DNA of 64,000 nt from Hypoxylon rubiginosum. Taxonomy: Eukaryota; Ascomycota; Sordariomycetes; Xylariales; Hypoxylaceae. Below the pieces are notes generated by a model. The model was not told the origin of the DNA, did no database searches, and worked only from the letters and a program-made list of their open reading frames with translations. The stretch covers positions 496,001-560,000 of the forward strand of contig CADCXA010000068.1 of assembly GCA_902806565.1 (NCBI GenBank). Direction: 5' to 3'. Made by a program: the position numbers and the translations under genes. Below are positions 45,181-57,243 of the stretch, in pieces; the stretch's first letter is position 1; each line of letters starts with the position of its first letter.

Positions 45181-48100
45181 TCTTGAATAACAGCGACTCG
45201 GCAGCGGCGAGGAGATGCTTTACCCCCCCAAAGGACAGTGCTACCAGAGCGGGTCAATCGTCAGCCGCAGTAAACTCATCACACTATACGTACTCATTTA
45301 TGGGGTTTTCTTCAATTCTCCTCGTACCCGAGGAGGTGGCAGGAGCATTGATTGGCAGGCCCCTTCAACTCTACGTTAGAAATATATACTTGTCTGTTTC
45401 TATTTAATCAACACGTTATGATATACCTCTTGCTAAGTGTAGCTATTAGACATACCATAACCTCGGCAATTTGAACTAATCATCGACGTGTAAGTGTTGA
45501 TTAAGTCACCAGAATCTAATTGATAGTGCCTTAGAAAAGGGACCCCTTATAGATTCGTCCACTTGAATATCAACCTTGACCGCGATCAAAGAGTCCCCTA
45601 GTCATGACTGGAATATGCGTCTAATAGCCTAGTTCCCGATATCAGGTCTTACGTCGTCATATGTGACGTTGAAGAAGTTGGAGGTAAACGTGGGTGTGAA
45701 AGTGAACAGCCCAGCGTAATGATAATAATAAGCACCTATGCGATACGTTCAGCTCAGACATTTCACGCTAGACGAAGGTTTCACGAAAAATGTATGACAG
45801 GTGTCGCTATTTCACACCACGCTATATAGACGAACGCTGGACTTGAGTATGGGCAATGAATGCGAGGATGGAATTGGTAGGCATATATCCACATATAACC
45901 CGCACCCACAATCGTATGGCAGTACACAGGTTGATACGGCCATTACTATCGGGATTTTCTAATCGAAATGTTTGACTGTCCAGAATTTTGCAAACAAATC
46001 TTTTCCCATTAACTACCAGTATTCTGATAGCAATCGCGTGCAGGCATTTTCAACAATTACCGTCTTCAACGACAGGTATGCAACTCCTAGACAGTTGTCG
46101 ACGGTGGAATACGCTATAAACTGCAATCGTAAATGTATAATGAGATCTTCTCCCTATCTTCAGAGGCGTTTGGCAAGGGAGTTTATCCTTTAAGAGTAGA
46201 TTATTAGTAGCTCGTGAGCTGGGATAGCAATCAATTGAAGTTCTGCATTTAGTACAAGAGGAAGGGATTGCACCTATTTCTCTTTGAAAGGCTGTATAGG
46301 TTTAGGATTATCTCTCTAAATGTCTTTGAACTCGATCTTCACTTGATTCGTCTTGGCATCGAGGATAGTATTGATCTTCTCTAGCCTCAGCTTGCTCTTC
46401 TCGGGAAGACAGAGGCGCTATAGTTATAACATCGAAATCTCTCGAGAAGTGCTAAGAAAGGGGCTTGGACCGTATAAGTTCACGGATCATGCCGGTCGCT
46501 AGTGTAATAAATTCCAAAAGTACCTAATCAAGAGCTCGTCGCCCTGTATCATGATTATAACTAATACCTATCAATGTTCAATGATCACAATGGCCTTGCC
46601 CCGACGTAGAGTCAAAAGGTGCGAAGACAACGATGTAGTTGCGCAAGCAGCTGTATGCTGGCCCGGATAGGGGGCTAAGTCTAGAGGACAGGTAGGTAGG
46701 TACCTAGGAGGTAGGCACCTAAAATAGCAGTTAGGTCCCCATCAAAGGGTCACCTAAATCACTTACCAGCAGCTATGGCCACATTGAGTGTGCTACAGTA
46801 GTCATTCATAAACCCAACAGCACCATTAGTACCTAATTATGAACATGTTAGGAGGTATACATCAATGTTGTTTGCATGTTACACCAAAGACTATTCCTAA
46901 TATTTGAGCGTGGCACAGAAATTTCCCGAGACTTTTCAATGCTGTCAGCCCAGGGTAAATAAGTCGTGATACATCTTTCCCTATTCCTCGAAAATACATG
47001 TCTCGGTAACGGGTCAAACGAGGATCCTATCAGCCACTAACAACACAATCATACGGGTTGTCCTTGAGTTTAATCTATGAAGTCTCGGTATGTTGAAGCG
47101 CAATAGGAAATGAGGTCTAAACGACTATCACGAGCAAGTGTCGGCACCTTTTGGGTCCGTATTCTAGTATTTCGTCGACCTTGTACACTTGCCGTATCTT
47201 GTACAGGCTACCAGATGGATTCCAGACCGAAGGGCATGCCATAGAAGCAGCTACACTTGTTGAAACTAGACCAAGATGCTCATTATACATGACTACCTAG
47301 GTAATTAGTAAATTCCGGCGGTTGCTTGACCCATATCGAACTATTCCAGGAGAACTCAGCGGAGGTTGGGCGGGTATCTTCGAATACTTAACAAGGTAGT
47401 CGAAGGTAATTACAAGACAGCCATCCCGTATAATATTCTGAACCGCAACTCACCTTCTATCAGCGCGTTTCGTGGAGTGGTTGAAAGACGGGTAGTTAGT
47501 GTTTGGTGTTTGGATCGGAGGTTGATGTAAACTTTTGTTTAAATGGAATCGGTGGCTAGCGTGCGAGGCCTGTCGTGATTTGAATGGAGCAATTGAGCTC
47601 GAAGGAATTAAAGAGCGTAGAATCAATCACACCTAATTATGTCGATGTTATCTTATGAGATAGAGTTCTGTAAAGTGGTTTGGATTCTGAAAGCTACCGA
47701 ATTTCAGGGGGTTGTTTTATCGTTGAGCCGAAACCCATGTCAACATGATACTACTACTATGTAATAGCGGCAGATGCGAAGCTTGGCAGTCCATCCGATC
47801 TCTGCGCCCAGGGGATCTACCCCGTGAAGTTGGGTACGACTTGAAACGCCAAAGATGGCATAATATAAAGCTGTGACTAATGTAAAATTGTCTCAAGCTG
47901 TAGCAGTTGACGCTTGAGCTTTTACTGCGACAATGCTATCACAGGATCAAATATTCGCTCGCATTGGATAGCGTCGGCAAGGGACAACTGAGGCAGAAGT
48001 AACAGATAGAGCGGTGTGATGTGATGCTTTGTCCCTAGAAACATAATTCAATTGTTCGACATCTTGCGAGTTGAATAATAAGAAAAGGTACAATGTAGTT

Positions 48101-49034
48101 TAAACCTTTTGATCTAATAATAGTCTTTGGAAATAATACTTTGTACTAATAACGTGGGCTGCAACCTAAAACAATGGGTAAATACGTCTTGTTGAATTTG
48201 GTATGCAAAAAATATGCAAAATATGCACACGTGAAGTGGATTTCTAGCGTTTCTAGCAGGTACCTCAGGTACCTCAGGTACCAAACAGGTTGTCATGGTA
48301 GCGGCTAGGAACACATGTCCCGCGCTAGGCCTAACTTCGATTAGCGTGCTGCTGTCTGAAGGGGGGAGAGGCTTGGAGAATGTTGACAGTTGAGGAAATG
48401 GCCAACACCATCTTGAACTCTTAGTTCACACGTCGACAAACTCGAGTCCATCTTCGCCGGACAAAAAAACGACAAACGACATGCGACAAACGGTAAGTGA
48501 AATGACGAGCTCGATTAAATAGCGACGACGACGACTGCGACAATTTCGACCAAACCACCCTACGGATATTCGGATTCTGCACCTTTTTTTGCGACCCAAA
48601 CACACCAAACATCACGTACCCCGACGAAGAAAAACAGACTTGTGAGTGTTTGTGTACAATTGTTTTCTGCATCTCTTGTCAAGAGACACGCGACGGACAA
48701 AGAGGAATATGTAGCACTAACATGTAAAAGAAAAGCAGAATAAAGTAATTACGGTCTTATAATACACGTCACTCTTCATAATAACTTGATTTCAACCTTA
48801 CGGCACGCCTTTCCGGACCTCGTCTCTTTTGTCACCATTACGATAATTCAATCCTTCTCGTTCTAGAACGCCGGCACGACAGTAAAAAAGAAAGTTGTCG
48901 TGTGGCAGTACATCGCACAAGATCCTTTACAAATCACCAACTCCTACATCCCCACACCGCCCAATGCGACGACAACACTTCCACTAAGCGGGATCAATTG
49001 CGCATACCGCATACTATCTACGTGATAAACAAAC
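45181..49034. other. Gene-poor region of about 3.9 kb with possible gene remnants
   Basis: AT-rich, no intact gene recognised. Two short minus-strand stretches resemble 3' ends of coding regions: 46411-46316 (beginning CLPEKSKLRLEKINTILDAK and ending KDI then stop) and about 46633-46571 (ending TLRRGKAIVIIEH then stop, similar to the C-terminus of some medium-chain dehydrogenases). Palindromes of the TACCTAGGTA type occur at about 46699 and 47294, and an AGGTACCTC triplet repeat at 48257-48282. Confidence 0.4.
48257..48282. repeat. AGGTACCTC tandem repeat
   Basis: Three tandem copies of a palindromic GGTACC-containing unit. Confidence 0.85.
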
Positions 49035-50855
49035 ATGACGGAACCGCCTTCCTCGCCTCCTACCGAGTCGTCTACGCCGGAGGAATCCCTTGCTTGGTAT
49101 AAGAAGCAGTATGAACTGTTAGCCGATGAACTTGCCGAATTTCGTGAATCTAGTCACGAGCTCGAGGCCGAACTTGAGAAGGATCTGGATGCTGCCGACC
49201 AGCGACAGCGCAGCCTGCAACAGAAGGCCGAGGAGCTACAATTCGAAGTTGACGAGTGGAAGGTGAGTACTTTACTTTATATATCCCTTATCCGTTTGCG
49301 CGACGATTAATTATACTGACTATTTTGCTACTAGGAAAAATGCAAGAAAGCAAAGGCCGAGGCCAACGCAGCACAGAACGTACTAGAGAAGGAGGTTACC
49401 ACCCTGCGCGACTCTAACCGTACTCTACAGCTGAGGCTACGCGACATAGAAGTAGCAAACGATGATTTCGAGCGGCAGGCGCGAAACACTACCTCATCCC
49501 TCGAGGATATGGAGTCCAAGTTCAATATGGCTATCGAAAGAAGTGTCATTATGGACGAGGAGATCAAGATAGGCGAACGGGAACGAGAGAACTTGCGAAT
49601 CGAGGCGCAACGTTTGCGCGAAGAGCTGTCGGACCTCAAGGTTGAGGCCGAGATCATGCAAGACAAGATCAAGAAGGCGGAGAATCGTCACTTGTCCACC
49701 ATCTCTACCGATATCTCTATCCCTGAGTCGCCCACGTTCGAAGATTCTCCCCGCTCCATGGCGAGCTCACCTCTTATCACGACGCCCCCCGACGAAGTCT
49801 CTCTGCCTCCCTCAAGCAAGAGCGCGCCTACACTTAACGAGCCTCCGTCGCCGCCCATGTCCGACGCCTCAGCACCTCTCCCCAGACCTATCTCCAAGGT
49901 CAAGACGCCAGCGCCTTCAGCCCAGAAGAAGTCCCGCCTTCCTGCTGCCGACCGTAGTATCACGCCGAAAGCAAGGAGCACCACTTCCACGAGCATGCGA
50001 CCACCGGGAATGCGCTCCGTTACTAGCGCTCGCACTCCGGCTCCAGCACGCAATACCGCGACCCGCGCAGCGTCACACAAACTTCCACCTTCGACCTCTC
50101 TTACTCACATCCGAACTCTCACCGCCCAGATGCAACGACTGGAAGCACGGGTTCAATCAGCGCGGTCTAAGTTACCAGCTCCCGTTCATACGCCGCCCCG
50201 CGCATCTCCCAGATCATCTATCTTGGGTATGGGCCAAATCCCATCGACAGTTACGATGCGTTCACGCAAGCGTACCATCGGCTCTACTACATCGTCGATG
50301 GCGGATGAGACCCCAACGCAGTCCACTAGCAAACATGTTTCCAGACTTAGTACTTCTGGAGTGTCGCGGCTATCATTCGGACCGCTCCCTAACCGATCCA
50401 ACCATTACGATCCCGACAGCTCCTCAGTTGGCATCTCGCGGCCCAGCAGTCGAGCTAGTGTCTCGAGCTATGCGAGACCTGAGAGACCTGCTAGTCGCAG
50501 CGAACTTTCTCGCCCTATGTCTCGGACTAGCATTTCGGGCACGAGAACGCCTTTAGGAGTAAGACCTAGAAGCTCTCTTAGTGGTAGCTTGCACGGCCAC
50601 TCCCAGAGCGTCAGCCGTATCGATCCCGACGAATTCGACGAACGGTTTGAAGAGCGCACACCGAGCCGCAGGGGAACCTACAGCAAATTCGACATAGACG
50701 GCTCAGCCAGTGGCATCCCGGCTCCTAGTGCGATTCCGATGCCTAGGCGACAAAGCGGCGGAATGCATTCGGCTCGCAGAATTAGTGGTGGCGTGCCGAG
50801 CGAATCCGTTAGCGGCAGGCCGAGGAAACTGAGCGATCTTGGGGAGACGTACTAG
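49035..50855 (+). CDS. NudE/NUDEL-like dynein regulator (RO-11 type)
   Basis: Exons are 49035-49262 and 49335-50855 (72-nt intron; the junction gives EFRESS...[15 protein letters not shown]). The protein is 582 residues. A long N-terminal coiled coil (about residues 18-190) starts [20 protein letters not shown] and includes [20 protein letters not shown], the conserved NudE segment. The remainder is Ser/Pro/Arg-rich and predicted disordered, with many SRPSSR-like stretches. NudE proteins bind LIS1 (NUDF) and dynein at microtubule ends and are needed for nuclear migration in hyphae; the Neurospora orthologue is RO-11. The start ATG sits directly before the conserved acidic/Pro stretch. Confidence 0.92.
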
Positions 50856-53800
50856 ACCTCTCACCTCTGGTCTTTCCTTTACCCTTCTCTTGTACCTGCT
50901 TGAAGTGCCGTCTAATCTCATTATAAAACGTGGCGTGGACGGTACGGGCATTATACCTTCGTCGAGGCCTTGAGCCGAGGCGTCATGAGTTACGGACGAA
51001 TTTGCATATCATCATTCTTGGCTTGCATACGTGCTTGCTTTTCTTTCCATCAGCAGAGCCGGACGGTGTTGGGCAAGCATATTCTTTCGGTCGGCCTGGT
51101 TATGGACGAATGACGGTGTTCTCTGAGGCAGGGGGGGCGTTACGGAAACAAGGGAAGGGAAGGGCGGTAGTGGTACACGCCTATTATTTCTCAGCCTACC
51201 CAGACTGATGTTGCTGTCGACCTTTTCCTTCCTCCGATTACCCCTTTCTTTTTTTTCATATCACGGCGGCGGCGGCGACCGACGATAGTATTTGATGATG
51301 ATTCCCCTCTAGTTGCGTCGTGCCTGGGCTGTTCTGTAATGGAGACCTGCGAGGCGTTGTACATAGAGTGCGTTTTCCAGGACGGGTGGCAACATTGAAA
51401 CGAGAGGATTGAAGATTGAAGACCGAAGACTGAGTCGGAGAGTCGAAAAATCCAATCCAGATAGTAGTAATACGAGCCTGAACGGCACATATCTTCCCTT
51501 TGTTCAATATACCACGACTCTTTGTCCGATACTTGCAAATTTTTCTAATGCTAGTATCTTGAGTGGGCGTCATGTAGAGCGAATACGAGCTCGTCCATCT
51601 CTAGTTGTAAGAATGGGCTGTTGTAGTTTAGGTTGTATGAATATGTGTACTCGACACAGATGTGCGTATATGCAGTGGTCTCGAGTCGATGTACTACGCA
51701 GTAGATCTCGAAGCATTCCTAAGACACCCCTAAACAGATTCAGGGATACAAGTATATACTAATATAAGGACAGGGGTTTAGTTGGGCTATGCTGCCACCA
51801 GATCATGAGTGAAAAGAACACAGTCACTCTACATGTTGAGTCTCTCTTCGTGACTCTACCTTTGCTAAAGTTTGAATCTTTGCCAATTCCACCGAAGCAG
51901 CCCTTTCCTCTAGAAGACCAAATTTAGCTGACGAGAGCTACGGGAGAGTACCGTGTTAACGCGGTGAGAAGGGATACTAGATACCAGCCAGGGTATGAAC
52001 ATAAGACCTGGAAATGTCCTCTACAAAGACAAAGAGGGGGACCGCGAGAAATAGGAGAGTAAGGGATGATGATAATTCTACATAAGGCTACATACAAAAA
52101 ATCTGTTCAGATTGATCGCACTGGCATTCGATAGAAGTAATATTTCATAAAGTAAGAGTCACATCATATAATAGAAACCTGCGAATAGCCTGCCGTAGGT
52201 GTATAAGTGTTATATAAATAAATACCTTATATCGTCAGCGCCTGTACTTATTATTAATCGAGTTGACATATGTTTGATCTTTGGCTGTTGATCTCTCGAG
52301 GCTAACACGGTCCAGGAGCAATATTTGAGGTAGACGATGCTACATGTCACATAGGGTTGGATACATCAAGGGGAATGATCGTATCTCCGAACTAAGGGGA
52401 TTTATGTAAGCTGGAATCGTGGATACATAAGCTATCATGGTGCGTGTGAGATAGCTCCTGAAGCTCTAAGATGTGTTACTGTACCTGTCAACTTGGGAAT
52501 CTGAAATGCAGCCAAGTCTGGGAATGTCACTGACGTTATCTAGGTACGATTCTACCGGGTTGAGACGTTATGATAGGGAGAAGACAGTTGACTACTTAAT
52601 CGGGTTGATGTATGATGGATAACAGCATGTGGCTCAGTAGAGGGAAGGTTATGCAGCTTGAACTTCTGTAGGAAGAAGTTGATTCTTAGTAACCGAAGAC
52701 CCGGATGGAGTCCCGAGTTACCTGTAACGCATGGTGCTATTACCTATACCACGTCTTGGCCATGCAGGTGATTCGCGTGGGCTTCATCAGGGTGGATGGT
52801 ACACATCTCAAGTCTCTGGTGTCATCAACTTGTCGTTCTTATAGGCAGGTATTTCAGTCGGCAAGATGTTCGTCCCACGAACCGTAAGCCCGAGACAATG
52901 AATTCCAGTTCAAATCTCCTCGATAACAAGCGAATATCAAGTAACAGGGGCTGCTAGCCCGAGAGCCACGCGGCCACGTGTGGCGATAACACTGAAGATT
53001 AGTCAACCATTTTTCGAGCTTGGAGAGATGGATACCTACTTGTATAGCTTCTAGAAGTAGTCGATGCAGAGGCTGGTAGATCTATCATCTCGTCGATGGC
53101 ACTTCCCTAACTGGGTTCGGGTAAGGCTAGCCATTACTGTAGCTTATTACTATTACTACAATGGGACGCCCACGACTGGCAGGCTAGGTCCCTTTTGGTA
53201 TGTCATCGGTTGCATCCGAGCCATACTCTGGTGGATCTTCCTACATATACCTGCATGGCATCCGCTCTGCGTTGACATGTGCCGTGGTTGCAAACCTAGA
53301 AACCGAAGGTTCATCGTCGGACGCAGTAACACATGGGATTGACAAATACACGGACATATGGGAGCTCCAAAGTGTCGTGTCGAGACGTGGCTGCTTTTGA
53401 ATCTCGAGTTACGAGATCAATATGCAGGAACCAGGTCTTATGCAGGGACTAAATCAGAGACTATTAGTGATACCTGTGCTTAATCACGAATTTGCTGAGA
53501 CATTACATACCTACCTGGTACCAACCTCATATCTTCCATCTTCCAAGACTAACTTGATTTCTATAGAATTCCAAACCCCCACCTATTAACGACTACAGAG
53601 ACTACAGAGACGGGGCCGCTTCCGCGCCTAGAGCCTGCTATGCATTTCAACGTCGGGCTAACCTCGTTACGGGCCGGCTAGCTGAAGCTGAAGATGAGCG
53701 ACGACTCTCGGGCTACGGTCTTGCAAGGGTTGCGCCCAACCCCCGCAGCCCCGAAGCAAGGCTGACCGGACAGGATTACAATGCTTCAAAGCACTTGTCT

Positions 53801-56800
53801 CGCTTACCCGAAAACCACAGGAAGCCAGCCAGTTGCCTACTCCGTACCAATGGGTGGCGGGTGAGAATGTACAGCTCGGCGGTGGGCTCTTGGGGTGCCT
53901 ACAGTCTGACGGGTTGGATTGTCTAACGAGACCAGATGACTGGCCCGACGTCCTCCGTTCGCCGGGGGATTTTCATCCAGTTCGGCGCTTTGCTCGCTTT
54001 GCTGACAAGGATGGCGCAAGATCCTCTAGGAATATTTTCTTAGTCAACCAAGATCCGACGGATATTCCCCAACCGGCAGGCGGGCGATACTACATGATGG
54101 GCTGGAAGGGATAGCTTTTTCTAATAATACGGGACGCGACATGATAAGATAACGAGAAAAAAAAGATGTGGTGCGGGATCGAGCGCACCGAAACGAAACT
54201 GGACGGGCTTTATGCAGGGTGCAGGCTTACGCATGCGATATTGATCGTTCCGAATCTCGCCGGACATGATGTTGGGGACCTGCGTTGTGGTGGCAGTGGA
54301 GACGAATAAATTCTTGATTTTTATTTAATTTTTTTCTGTCAAAGAGATTAAATAGTTCCAGAGACTAAGAGGTAGGTAACATAAAATTGCTGGCTTGACG
54401 TGTTTAATTAGAATAGGACCTCCTATGACTTTGGTGATAGATCTAGCTAGTAAAAGCTGGTATAGTGACAGTAGCAAGATAATAACAAGAATAGTTTGGT
54501 ATTTCGAATCAGCTATGACGGAAGGTTCAAGATCCGTGTTCTCTGAGCTTGGAAGTTCAGCTGGAGACTAAACAGCTCAGCTTAAGACGACTAACCATTA
54601 ACGGCTAATAAGATAAAGGTAAACCGTTAGAACGATAACTCGCTAATCTAACTTGCCAACTCAATAAATTCGCCAATTCAGGAACTGCACCTGGAACCGG
54701 TTGGCTGGGCTGGCTGGGCACTGGGGTGTTGTAGGTGTGGGTTTCTTGTTTAGTGCGAAAGTCTACCCCAACAATTGAGTTCACATTTTTAGATCCTAGT
54801 TCGCTGTAAAGGAACCTAATCTGTAGATGGTAGTACACTAAAGTATATGTAGGTATACCTAGCATGCATGTATATAAAACATAAATCCATACTGTATCAT
54901 CTCGATAATGTATGATATAATTCCGGAGGGCAGTTTGATCGGATACGCAACGGCAAACAAAGAAATCGCAGGTCCGGCCAAGGCTCGTGAGGCATTTATC
55001 GGCCTTCGAGGACCTATCTTCGAATACAACATGGAAAAGTAAGCCGGCTCTACCAAGAACTACTATGATGATTAAGATGACGGGCGCCGGTGGCGTCGGG
55101 GTGGATGATGCACAGTAAGCATTGACCGTGGTTGGTTTATCATAGACAAATGTATGGGTCAGGTATGTCAGGTATGGCTGTTACCCGTAAGAAACAAAGA
55201 AATAGACCAAGATAGCGTCGGCCGGCCCAAGGGGGAAACAGGAAGGAAAAAAAAAGAAAAGGAGAAAAGAAAAAATTAATAATGATAATTGAAAGGGAAG
55301 AGATGGGAATTCTTACCCAATCTCGGTCCGCTCTCTTCCTTGGACTTTGCTGGATTAGGAAATATTTGTTGAGCTTCGGGTAATAAGTGGAGGAAATCCA
55401 CCCCGTCACGGCATTGAGAGATCTTCTTAGTGTACCTTGTCTCTTCCCTCAATGGCAATTATTCCAGCTAGGGAAGGAAGGGTGACAAAAATCGAAACTT
55501 GAGGTCGGAGAGATTCGAGTTCGAGCAGAGGAACCAATTAATAGAATTTATAGAACTGGGAGGTTGATCTGGATATGACAACTTGGACGCCGATGGAGTA
55601 AACAATAAGTCCGTGAGAGATCCATCTCGGGTACCTACCTAGGTACCTAATGTACTAACCGTGGCCCTGGTAAAATGATTAAAGTGATATGGAGAGTCAA
55701 AGGTTGAAGTTGGTGGAGAGCTCTAGTGTAGACATTCTCTTTCATGCCTCTTTGCTTGGCTGTACAGTATGTGTCCATCCGATACTCAATGACAAGATAT
55801 TCTGAAATATTATGATGGATCAGGGCTGCAGTATGGCGTTGACGGCATGTCGTACAACACACGTCGTGCAACCCAATCGGGATGGCTATCACTGTCACCA
55901 CTGTCACCATTGTCACCATTGTCACCAAAACAGTTCAATCTTTGCACTTCCATGCACCGGACTTAAGGGACGCCAAAACGATTTGAAATGTTCCGCCCTC
56001 GATCCAATGTACCCTCAGTACCTAGGTAGTCTAAAATCTTATTCAGCCCATGTGGAAGGGGTTTGAAGTCTGTACTTACTATGACGGTACCTGATATACG
56101 TGGTGTAGTAGGAAATTCTTAGCCTGGGCAGACCGGACGGGTACAAGCTAAGACGAGCTTCGGTTTGTACTTTGTACATAATACCCACCCACACACGCCC
56201 GTCGCAGTAGACCCGACCCGAGAACTGCAGTCTCTAACCTTGGGGGGCACTAAGGGATGATCTAGGATGTCCCCAACACCCTGGGCATCTTTACGATTGG
56301 TCAGGATTCTGACTTAGACGTCGATCACCACCGTACATGTACCCATTAGGTTCATTTTAACCATTAACCATATCAGCCTCGCTGGTCGCTGGATGCTGGA
56401 CCCGAGTTCGTAGGTGACCCTTTTTAGTATTGGCTCCTGGCTTGATCCTTTATTTATTTTTTCTCCTGCTAGGCTAGGCTGCTGGACTAATACATTACGA
56501 TATCCCTTCCCGTCTCAAATAGCTGGTAGTCTGTCCACCCTTTCTACGCATTTGTCTCTCCCTCTCCGACCCAAGTTACCAAGTTATTTCCTCGCGAGTT
56601 TGTTGTCGGCGTTTCAACACTCCTTCTTCCCTCTTACCCATCTCTCCATCTCTCCATCTCTCGTCCACTCTTTCAAATCGAGTCAATGCGTGGTCGTTTT
56701 GGAAGGTTAATCTGACTTGTTGCGCCTGTAACTTGTAAGTGACAAACAACCCCGCGTAAATGCATATGTATCTATGCCCATTCAATCTGTGCTATAATCG

Positions 56801-57243
56801 GGCAGAGCAAAGACGTAGCTCAACAACCGCTGTCATTGTGGATCAAAAACATCCTCAGCAAAATCGACCTTTTTCTCAAATAGCTGAATTCGTTGCTGAC
56901 TCTCCAACTTCTGCCATTCACTAGGTTTCCTCTGTTTAGATCAGACGTTCGGACTTTCTTGATCTTCCCCCAATTCTCCGTATCGGAACAGATCATTGGC
57001 ACGACTCCAACACCTCCCAAGTCAGCCAGAAAAAAACGATAGCAAAATCGGTCCCTCCCGCCAGCCGATTTTTCAGTCCATACTTCTTCCCCAAGCACAA
57101 TTGCGAGTCTCTGGCGCTCTGCAGGAGCTCGATTCGGGCATCCGCCATACTTTGATGACCCTCTAACCGTCTTATTCCGATTCATTAATCCGACTCCCTT
57201 CTACATTACCGAACCATCAACCTCCGCCCCTGCTACCGACACA
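50856..57243. other. Gene-poor region of about 6.4 kb
   Basis: The largest spacer in the window. It starts with the NudE 3' flank and ends with the acetyl-CoA carboxylase promoter, which is pyrimidine-rich at about 56520-56680. Palindromes of the TACCTAGGTA type occur at 55630-55649 and 56019-56028. A 9-bp minisatellite lies at about 55888-55925. A 93-codon plus-strand frame ending at 54114 has no recognisable motif. No gene was identified. Confidence 0.5.
55888..55925. repeat. CAYTGTCAC 9-bp minisatellite
   Basis: Four tandem 9-bp units (two CACTGTCAC, two CATTGTCAC) and a trailing base. Confidence 0.9.

Noticed and set aside
53833..54114. 93-codon open frame as a gene
   Set aside because: No recognisable domain, and no splice or start context beyond chance.
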